Assembly: GCA_964007475.1 (NCBI GenBank)
Contig: OZ023274.1
Location: 80,673,303-80,737,302, forward strand
Direction of reading: 5' to 3'
Length of the DNA: 64,000 bases
Origin: Hybos culiciformis
Taxonomy: Eukaryota > Arthropoda > Insecta > Diptera > Hybotidae
Each line of letters opens with the position of its first letter. Position 1 is the first letter of the stretch. Both the position numbers and the translations under genes were made by a program. The notes beneath the pieces are model-generated. The model had not been told where the DNA came from. It saw only the letters and a list, made by a program, of their open reading frames with translations, and ran no database searches. This document shows positions 55,742-64,000 of this stretch, one piece after another.

Positions 55742-57476
55742 GTAAGATTTGCTATTTTGGTTTATTCCTACCAAAACTACATGAGTCGAAAGTTTTGAAA
55801 AAGAAGTTAAATACTTTAAAATGAAACGATTAATATAATGGAAAGTGAGAAATTTTAGTATGATTTAAAAAATTAATATAAAGATCATAACTTTTTATGA
55901 AGATTTTTAATAAAATTAATTTAATATTTTATTATATCTTTATTTTTTAATAGTTCTTTAAATATATAAAAAGTTCACAAGAGAAAAATGTAATAAATTT
56001 AAAAATAAAAATTTTTTTTATCGTATAATTAAAATTGTTTAGAAAAAGTTTCCTAATTACTTTTTTTTTTTCTTTTTTTAACGAAGGACGTTATTTATTA
56101 ATAATATAATACTTTTAATAAGTATTTTTATTGTGTAAAAAAATATTAAAAAAGTTTAAGTTAGAAAAACATTTTATTTTTGATATTACACTTGATTTCA
56201 TTATATAAATTATATTGTTTACGATTTTCTGATTTTTTAGTAAAATTTTGAATAATTATTGCCAAAATCGAATACTGCCAACTCAAATTTACAAGTATGA
56301 TACGCAAAAAATTATTAAAAAATTAGTTTTATAATAGTTTATCCGAGTTCGTAAACCTGAATATGCAAACTTAAGGTATTGAAACGCGCCCTTCTCTGCT
56401 AGCAGATATTTTTCAATTAAGCTCAGTCATTTGTAGCAATTACTTTTTAATAAGATAAACAAACTTTATTACACTCTCGATGATGTTTAAATTAAGGAGA
56501 TTAACAAAAAAAAAATTTCTATTACCACTTAACTTAACCCATTAAAATAAATTTATTTTTAAAATTAATTTTCTTTTCCCATTGCTGTAATTTTTTTTTT
56601 AAATGATGTACGACTACAAGCAGCATATAAGTATATAATAATATTATAGAAAGTAAAATTGAAGGTCTCCTCTTTAAATCATGTTTCCTTTTACTGTTCT
56701 ATAATAATTTAATTTTTTTTAAACAAAAATCATATTTCTTAAATGTTTTACATTCTTAATATTTTGAAGTAAGTAATTATATAAAACACTGCTATGTGAC
56801 AGGAAACAATTTAAGAAAAAAAAATTCAAAACATATTTTTATACATTACAAAATTATTTCATGTAATATGCTATGTAACTGTGTTAAAATATTACTAAAT
56901 GTTTCTTAAATGCAGGGAACCTTTAAAAAGTCATTAATTATAAAAATTTGTATGTCAAGTGTAAGAAAATTATTATGAATAATGTTTATACTTGACAATA
57001 AATAATTTTTCTATATAAATTATATTGATACTGAAAATATGTAATGTAGGTACATGTGTAAAGTGTAAGTTGTAAATGTTAAAGCATTGAATTTGATTTG
57101 AATGAAACCACAATAAAGATCAATATTGAACATAAAAATTACGATTAATAATCAAATGTATATATAAGTATATTTTTAATTATTAATTGTCGTCGATGAA
57201 AAACAAATTTTTATTTTATTCTTTCATTTAATACCAAAGAAGAAAATAATTGAACATTGTTTAATTCTCTAAATTAAACGAGAAATACATCTTATGAAAC
57301 TAAGTCCATTTATCTAGTTTGGAGATATTTTAGTTCAAAAATTTAGAACAGTGAAAAACTGAATTTAGATAGAACCACAACAACAGACAATGGTAGTTTT
57401 AACGCAATTTATTAAAAATAAGAGATAAGTGATTTATGGCTTTGATATGAAGCAATTTTTTTTTTGCCATTTACTA
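55742..57476. other. AT-rich DNA, intron-like
   Basis: A 33-codon ATG frame at about 55724-55825 (MLLQTLCKICYFGLFLPKLH...) overlaps the exon and its donor in another frame. Otherwise featureless and AT-rich up to the MITE at 57485. Confidence 0.45.
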
Positions 57477-57484
57477 GCTTATAC

Positions 57485-57700
57485 CATAGATTAAGAATAC
57501 AGAAAGATGGGAAGCTTCATACAACATTATTTTTGGAATTTTTAAGTCAATGTGTTAGTAAAACAAAATAAAATACGTGATAATTATCAATGTATGAAAA
57601 GAATTTTATTTAGTTTTACTAACACCTTCACAATAAAATACCAAAAAAGACTGAAAAAATGTTGTATGAAGCTTCCAATCTTTCTGTATTCTTAATCTAT
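57485..57700. mobile_element. MITE with about 41-bp TIRs and perfect 8-bp target duplication
   Basis: CATAGATTAAGAATACAGAA... at the left matches the inverse of ...TTCTGTATTCTTAATCTAT at the right with one or two mismatches over about 41 bp. GCTTATAC flanks both sides (57477-57484 and 57701-57708). Inside, GTGTTAGTAAAAC mirrors GTTTTACTAACAC, so nearly the whole 216 bp can fold. It shares its centre with 40664-40798. The 8-bp TSD suggests hAT or Mutator type. Confidence 0.85.
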
Positions 57701-57708
57701 GCTTATAC

Positions 57709-58704
57709 TAAGGCTTATCTTAGGTCTTAGGAATAAAAAATAAAATGTGTTCTATGATTTATATGGATTCAAAATATTATTATTAATAATTTACTAACTA
57801 TTGAAAAAAAAAACATCCTTCTCGAGACAAAATTATAAGAATTTGTTATTATCATTCTTTGCTCATAAGTGAAAATTTTCGATACATATATGTTCATTTT
57901 TATGTATATCCATAAGCTGATATTTTCAACCTCCATTCCGAATGAATTAACTTTACATATTGATGTGTATAGATAGATATAAAAGCTGATAAAAAAAAAA
58001 TTATTAATCTACGTTAAATACGACACTTTTGATACATACATAATAATAATAATAAAAAAAAATTTCCCAAGAGATATTTATCGAATTTTCATTTTATGCA
58101 TATAATGTAGAAGCTAAATGTTGGTTTATTTTTATATATATTTTTTTTTGGTATTCAATCGACATAATGTGTCTAGAGATTCGTAATTTTTTGCTTCTAA
58201 CATAAAATTCCAATCTCATCTTTTGTTTAGTATAAATTGTTTTTTGTTTTTTCATTTTTATTGTATAAAACATAAATTGTTTTTCATGTTTATATTTATT
58301 TTAATTTATTATTCATTCATATTGTACAAAAGAAAAATATTTTCTTCAATTTAATTCGATTTATGGAAATTGTTGATTAGTAATTTATTATCCTAAACAG
58401 CATAAGTGAAAAATGATAAAACATAAATATACATATAAATGCATTTTCTCTGTTTGCTTTATTAAATAAATTATAATGTGTTTTGAACTAAGGAATTCAA
58501 ATTGGCAATAGATAAATGACATATTTATTCTAAACATGATTGCGATGTTGTAAACTGTAAAGAATAATTTAATATTAATTTCGAAATAAAATTTGTATAT
58601 TTAGAATCGATTTTATTCTTGATATATAATGTAAATTGTGTTAAGATTGATTTCAAACAGTTGATTATTGTGCTTTGGGTTTTAAATATGTTTTCTATCC
58701 ACAG
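57709..58704. other. AT-rich DNA, intron-like
   Basis: No gene features before the acceptor at 58704; short ATAATAATAAT and poly-T runs. Confidence 0.5.
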
Positions 58705-58750
58705 TTCTAATACTGCTGCAGTTACAGCATTAGATCAAATATTTTCTGAG
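58705..58750 (+). CDS. candidate internal exon, 46 bases (pairs with 55691-55741)
   Basis: The acceptor ATGTTTTCTATCCACAG (to 58704) and donor GAG|GTATTA (58751) flank SNTAAVTALDQIFSE, entering in phase 2 and leaving in phase 0. The balanced residue mix and GC content stand out. The phase matches the upstream exon at 55691-55741. A possible phase-0 partner is 59519-59569. Confidence 0.48.
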
Positions 58751-60147
58751 GTATTAATTTTCACAATCTTGAATTTATAGATAGAGCAAATCTGTTAAAT
58801 TCTAAAAATATAAAGTTAATACCGAATGTTAAATTTAAAATTTTTTTTTAACGAAATCATCACATTATTCACACTTGACCTGTTCTGAGCCTCTGGACTA
58901 AAATATATATTTTTCAACTTTAATATCAACTTTAAAATTTTTTGCTGTTCGTCAGACATGAATTATGATTTTCACAAGAAAAGAAAAGTTAAAAGTTTTA
59001 TTTTTAATATTTTTTTAATCCATAGTTTTAAAATTATGACAACTATTAAACGTTAAAGTGAAAAGTATATAAATTTTATTCGTTACTAAACTCCGAACTT
59101 AAATTCAGTGAAAAATATTCATTTTATCGATTTTCATTCAAGAAAATGAAAAACCAACATCAAATATATATTTCTTTTTTCGCTAGAAATAAAAATTTAT
59201 GATGTTGTCAAAAAATAACTTAAGATAAATAAAAAAAATTATTTCAGTTTTCTATTTTTAATTTTCGTTATTTTTGTTCATAAATATTATGTAAGTGTGT
59301 ATGTAGGTGCAGATTGTTTTAGAAAATGAAAAATAGTAAAATATAAAAAAATTATAATTTTCCAGAATTTTTAATTACTTTGTTTTTATTGTTTTTTTTT
59401 TATTTTTATTATTTAAAGAATTTTTTAAAGAGTTCTAGTTTTGTTTATAAGTTCAACGAACGAAGAATGTTATAACTTTCATATAAAATATAATATTTAA
59501 CAGTAGTTGGTTGCATAGTTGAAGAAGTTAAGCGAAATGAAAAATAGTAGAATTGCATTAATATTTTAATGACTTTTATCTTTTGGGAGAAAGTTTAAAA
59601 TAAAAATTTCATCAATTTATTTCATCATAAAATTATATTCTGTATTCTGACTTTTCAATTAAAAATATGGCTGTAATAAAATTCTTAAGAAATTAGAAAA
59701 TTTGTAAGTTTATAAAATTCTTTGAATTAAATCTTAAATTTCAACATTTTTCATTCTTTTCTAACTCAGATGAAAAAAAGGGTTCTATAAAGAAACAAAA
59801 TTATTATATTTTAGAATAAATATATATGGTTTGATGAGGAGTTTCTGATACTTTATTGGTCCTAATCCAGCTCAAAAAAATTAATATCACTTAGAATACT
59901 TAGATCAAAATTTCAATATTCTATAATGTTACTATACTCTTTGGAATTTTTTAAATAATATTCGAACAGAAAACTAAACATTGATGGTATTGGTACTTAA
60001 GCAATTATAATTATAGTTAGTTTCATAAAGTTTCAAAATGTATATTTAAAATAATTTTAATGTGCATGTCTTCGGTAAGTTGTATTTACATTCGCGAATT
60101 TAGCTCGGTAAATGGTCCATTACATGCATCAATACACATGCAATTAT
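58751..60147. other. AT-rich DNA with several acceptor-like sites
   Basis: Acceptor-like TTTTTGCTGTTCGTCAG (to about 58956) precedes SSDMNYDFHKKRKVKSF in phase 1, and TTTCTTTTTTCGCTAG (to about 59186) precedes IKIYDVVKK. Neither phase fits the known neighbours. TCG|GTAAGT at about 60075 is a donor after a very short ATG frame (MCMSS). Confidence 0.35.
59519..59569 (+). CDS. weak candidate terminal exon
   Basis: GTTGGTTGCATAG (to 59518) is followed in phase 0 by LKKLSEMKNSRIALIF and TAA at 59567-59569. Phase and codon bias fit the exon ending at 58750, but the acceptor is pyrimidine-poor. Confidence 0.22.
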   Translation: MKKLSEMKNSRIALIF

Positions 60148-60176
60148 AGGGAAATGTAAATTGTTTACATTTCCCT
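60148..60176. repeat. perfect 13-bp hairpin
   Basis: AGGGAAATGTAAA and TTTACATTTCCCT are exact inverses around TTG. A second TGTAAATTGTATTTACATTTCCCT follows at 60182, so the arm is partly duplicated. Confidence 0.85.
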
Positions 60177-60259
60177 GTGATGTAAATTGTATTTACATTT
60201 CCCTATATTCTATTTACTTACTTCATTTTGAACTGCGTAATACTATAAACAAAAAAATT

Positions 60260-60390
60260 ATCTCTCGCACTAAAAGAATGAGAAATTAAAGGATAATTAA
60301 CGTGGAAAATTTCCCTTTTCTTCTTTTATCTCTAAAAGAAAGAGAAATTAAAGTATAATTAACGTGGAAAATTTCCTTTTTTTTTCTTTT
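60260..60390 (+). repeat. imperfect tandem duplication, about 62 bp
   Basis: ATCTCT...AGAAATTAAAG-ATAATTAACGTGGAAAATTTCC-TTTT occurs at 60260-60327 and 60328-60390. The second copy lacks CGCAC and has small changes. Confidence 0.8.
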
Positions 60391-60501
60391 ATCTTTATTT
60401 TTTATTATAAATTATCTCTATATTCTGTCTTTGCAACTCCCTCTCACATGTACATTAAAGCAGTATACAGCAGTATAATCAAATTTATTATACAGCTCGT
60501 T

Positions 60502-60602
60502 GTGTATACACACAAACACCTACACTCGTCAATATTATATCACTCGACCTTCGGTCTCGTGATATAAATATGACTCGTGTCTATGTGTTTGTGTGTATAC
60601 AC
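60502..60602. repeat. 101-bp near-palindrome
   Basis: GTGTATACACACAAACAC (60502-60519) is the exact inverse of GTGTTTGTGTGTATACAC (60585-60602). The inner parts match imperfectly (ATATCACTCGACC against GGTCTCGTGATAT) around a TTC centre. CTCG/CGAG words recur in and beside it. It could be a foldback MITE or a structured transcript; no TSD is clear. Confidence 0.85.
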
Positions 60603-61618
60603 CACTCGCAATTAATAACAAATTTTCATAACATGTATTGTAATCTACTATTAAATTTGACCATGCTTTTGTTACATAATTTTGTTGACCAAATACCTAT
60701 ATATTTTTCCACACTTAAAATTTAATTCTCAGTTGAATTGGAAAATTGAAATTTTTATTATTATTATTCTTTTTTTCATACAAAACTAAGAACCTTTTAA
60801 GCCCCAAGGAAAATTAATCTTAATTACTTAAAGTTAGTTATGTCAAAACTTATTTGGGAAATATAAATTAAAAGTTAATTTCATAATTATTTTGTTCCGA
60901 CTTTATAAAAAAATATTATTCAGAAAAAATATCCTTCGACACACACTTTACATAAATATAAATGTTATGTTAAATTTTTTTTTTTTTTTTCTCATTTCGC
61001 TTGAGGGCTGAGAAAAAGGACAAAATTTGAAAACATAAATAAAATTTACAGATTTAATTTTTTTTTTTGTGGAATATTAATTTATAAATTAAGTTAATCT
61101 TACATTAATTTATTATTATTCTCTCTCAGGAAAAATCGGCAAAATAATTATAGTATAAAATTGTTCATATTAGTAAAAAATAATAATAATAAAAAATTTC
61201 CTGTTGATATACATATAGATAGTTTAAAAAAACATTACAGTCATTAAAACTAAGATAAAAAGGAAATTATTATTATTAAGGATGGGTTTATTGTTAATTT
61301 CTTTTGTTTTAGTATATAAATAATATTGCAATGAAAATGTGTATTGTTACCATAATATGTTAGAGCGTGATATACAAGATAGTTTTATTTTCTTTAATAT
61401 ATAAAAATCTCTAACTTGAAGCAAAAAAAACTTTATTTATTATTGCAAAAATAAATATTTTTATGACATTTTATTCATGCTTGTGTTCATGATCAAATAA
61501 ATTGTCCATTATTATAATATTTTATACATGAAGTCCGATTTCCACTTCGCGATGGAATTCTATAGGTTTTCCATCATGAAAATATTTTGAAACCTATACA
61601 GCCAAAAGTTATTTTTTT
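60603..61618. other. AT-rich DNA; poly(A) signal for the minus-strand gene
   Basis: On the minus strand AATAAA at 61472-61467 lies about 150 bases after the stop at 61619 and could end that gene. TATAGGTTT...AAACCTATA at 61561-61598 is a 9-bp inverted repeat in its 3' UTR. Nothing else is seen. Confidence 0.4.
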
Positions 61619-61732
61619 TTATTTTGGGCTAACTCTTTTCGTTTCAATCCACAGATATATTTTAGTTATGCATGTACGCATAACAATTTCTATTTTTGCA
61701 TTATCTCCTGAACTATAACTTCCGCCTCTTAT
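61619..61732 (-). CDS. candidate last coding exon (pairs with 62072-62133)
   Basis: On the minus strand TAAGTATTTCATTTCAG, a strong acceptor, is followed from 61732 in phase 0 by 37 codons: IRGGSYSSGDNAKIEIVMRT, then CITKIYLWIETKRVSPK, and TAA at 61619. Over 80% of codons start with a purine, the strongest coding bias I saw. The plus strand has its own acceptor at 61654 (YILVMHVRITISIFALSPEL), which I take as the shadow. Family unknown. Confidence 0.55.
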   Translation of the reverse strand: MRGGSYSSGDNAKIEIVMRTCITKIYLWIETKRVSPK

Positions 61733-62071
61733 CTGAAATGAAATACTTATTCTTAACCTTTTTAAACTCAGTCAGACATTCCTTGTACAACATTCTCAAT
61801 AGATTATTATAATGTGTGTATTATTATAAAATGTTAATGTTATAATGTTTTTCAAGAATTTCAAAAAAAAAAGAATGAAATTAGTAGGTTGATGAAAAGC
61901 ATACAATTTTGGTTCTTTGTTTTTTATCTACAGAGCAATAATGTAAGATATTGCAAATAAGTTAAATGTGTACGTAAATAAAGAACAAAAAATATTTTTA
62001 CATAAGTGAAGAAACATAGGACGATGACCGAAAACAGTTGATGTTTTTTCTCGTTAAATTCCAACCTATAC

Positions 62072-62133
62072 CTCAGTTAATAGAAAGAGTGTCATCTTTT
62101 TAACTATAAGATTCAAAGTAGTATTGTCACTTT
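62072..62133 (-). CDS. candidate internal exon, 62 bases (pairs with 61619-61732)
   Basis: On the minus strand ATAACAAG (weak acceptor) precedes 62133. The frame runs SDNTTLNLIVKKMTLFLLTE to the donor GAG|GTATAG at 62072/62071, leaving phase 0. That matches the strong phase-0 acceptor at 61732 across a 339-base intron. The joined product ...FLLTE-IRGGSYSSGD... reads as natural protein. The ATG inside it (MTLFLLTE) could also be a start. Confidence 0.48.
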
Positions 62134-62373
62134 CTTGTTATCTTATTTAAACGTTATTATCAATCACCAATCCAATTTTACTTTTAATTCAATTTATTTT
62201 TCTTTCTGGAAGATTTTTAAGATTAATGCAAACTCTATACATCTAAGTTAATTTATTCAATATAACTAGGTATGTACACCTTTACTGAATAATACATATA
62301 ATATGGAAATTTCAAAGTGTGAAAATGATATATTTCATAATATTTGAATTTTTATACCGTCAATTTTCATTAG

Positions 62374-62461
62374 AGCACAATTCAAATCAATATTATTCAA
62401 AAAAGCAATTTATAGTTTGACGCTAGACAAGTTCGTTAGCAAAGTGAACCTCCTGTCGTAA
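62374..62461 (+). CDS. candidate terminal exon
   Basis: The acceptor TACCGTCAATTTTCATTAG (to 62373) is followed in phase 2 by AQFKSILFKKAIYSLTLDKF then VSKVNLLS and TAA at 62459-62461. Codon bias is good. Its phase would fit the donor at 55741. The minus strand is open for fewer codons (NYDRRFTLLTNLSSVKL). Confidence 0.32.
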
Positions 62462-64000
62462 TTATTTAAAAAATAAAATAAAAATAAAATTCGTATCGTA
62501 ATTATTGTAGGTATACATTATATTACAATATTATATTTTAATAAACATGCAATATGTAGTTAAAACATTGTGAGCATATAAACGTAACGAATGTATATGT
62601 ATTATAATACATACTATGTACACAACATTTATTTATTGTTTTAACTAAGATTTTTGGCAAGAAACATTTGTTTATTTCTATAACTATATATACATTGTGG
62701 TATATTTTATTAACCCTTAGTATTTATCTTAAAAAATTTTTTTTTTCGCACTTCATTTTCTTGACAGCAGCTACATAGTGTATTAAATAAAAATATTTCT
62801 CAAAGAAATATATATTTTATTGCTTGAAAATATAAAGATAATTAATATTTTATTGCCAAGTATTATTTTTATAAATTTAATGTTAAAGAATATTATACTT
62901 ATGTATATACAATATTATATAATATATGTAGTAGATGAAGAATCTGAAGAAGAAAGGGAAATAAATTACCCACATTATAGCCCTTAGGAAAATTTTTATG
63001 AATTTTTCTTGAGAAAATATGCCTTCAACAGATATTCTTTTATTTGTTTTGATACTTTTTTCATTTAAATTAAAATTTAATGAAATTTTGGAACAATTTC
63101 ATGAACATTATTTTTCATGTTATTTATGAAAACATAAATTACAACAGATTATAAATTTTCAGAAAAGAAAAATTTGGATTATTGATATAAAATTGGAAAT
63201 TAAATAATAATATTGTTTGTTGTATGAGATATAAGTTATATGTTATATAAGTATATTATGTTCTGTTCAAGACTTATAAAAAAAAAAAATTGTAATTCTA
63301 ACGTAGTTTTTTATTATTTCCTATATATGTATGAGATGACATTAAAATTATGTTATAACTTTGAGTTTTTTTGAAAACTTAATATTATTTAATATTTGTA
63401 ATTAAGAAAATAATAATGTCAAAATTTTTTCCGCATTAATTAATAAAAGTATATACGTAGTTCTCGTCGTAGGACTACACTATAGTTATATAATGCTTGT
63501 ATAAAGATACAATAAAATATTAAATTTATAAATTAACAAAATATGATTTTACGCGGAAGAATAATATCTTTTTTTGTTTCCAATTTTTAGTCATTAAAAT
63601 AAAATTGGAACCGTAGAAAAGGGTTTCATCGTTCATAAACTTTTTTAATCAATTTTAATAAAAATATTTTAATATTTATTTTAAAAAAATTTTTGTTTTC
63701 CAGACTTTTAGAAAATATTTAATTAATTGGTTTTAGTTCAGGTTAATATTCTTTTGTAAGGATTTAATTTTGATTGACATTATTTTCTCATTAAGAAATT
63801 CTTAAAGATGTATTAAATTTGTAAGAAAAAATTTCTCCTGTAACTTAAAGTTTAAGCATTAATTAATTTTTAGTTCTTTTTTATGTAAATGACATAAATT
63901 ACAACAGATTATGGTTATTAATTAAACTGTACGAATAGTGTATACAATATATTAAGGACATAATAATTAAGAATAAGTCCTTGGGAAAAAAAATTATAGA
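62462..64000. other. AT-rich DNA, no gene seen
   Basis: Poly-A/T-rich to the end. A 21-bp word (ACATAAATTACAACAGATTAT) occurs at 63132 and 63892, borderline for chance. GTAGTTC...GGACTAC near 63459 is a weak hairpin. Exons upstream of the minus-strand gene should lie here or beyond, but I could not identify one. Confidence 0.4.

Noticed and set aside
63132..63912. Identical 21-bp words at 63132 and 63892
   Set aside because: With this base composition one such match in 64 kb is close to chance expectation.

Overview
The window is very AT-rich (non-coding parts look roughly 78-80% A+T) and full of poly-A/poly-T runs. It has no bacterial gene layout: no operons, no ribosome binding sites, no long ORFs. 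It does have split coding-like islands with GT..AG splice signals, AATAAA poly(A) signals, and several transposon families with target-site duplications (TSDs). This fits an intron-rich, gene-poor stretch of an animal nuclear genome, most likely an insect or other arthropod. I cannot name the species from sequence alone.

Mobile DNA is the best-supported content. There are three non-autonomous hAT-type elements with perfect 8-bp TSDs (949-2093, 8729-9169, 47378-48366), and a Helitron (25339-26336) that carries 31 exact copies of a 7-bp unit plus a roughly 235-bp triplication. A TA-flanked terminal-inverted-repeat (TIR) element (12337-13107) holds a tRNA-like Pol III promoter module. Smaller TIR elements lie at 4477-4733, 8359-8647 and 57485-57700, the last with a truncated relative at 40664-40798. 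A 0.4-kb inverted-terminus repeat occurs twice (1279-1686 and 28604-29012), and a palindromic 61-bp-period satellite lies at 3291-3815. Strong hairpins occur at 49556-49620, 60148-60176 and 60502-60602.

Genes: no complete gene can be read. Several short islands are higher in GC, open in one frame, and flanked by convincing splice signals. The best are a plus-strand pair at 49063-49213 and 52638-52673 (phase-compatible, poly(A) signal), a plus-strand pair at 55691-55741 and 58705-58750 (phase 2 joins phase 2), a plus-strand last exon at 54832-54976 with AATAAA and a GU-rich element, a minus-strand pair at 62072-62133 and 61619-61732, a plus-strand pair at 16733-16795 and 16937-16981 around a 141-base intron, and a minus-strand possible first coding exon at 38001-38032. 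I recognise no protein family in any of them, so none gets a gene symbol.

Limits: in this composition chance open frames of 30-60 codons are common, and several islands are open on both strands. Exon calls are therefore candidates ranked by splice-site quality, phase agreement, GC content and purine-first codon bias, all judged by eye. The long stretches between them look like introns or intergenic DNA, and I see no other structure in them beyond what is listed.
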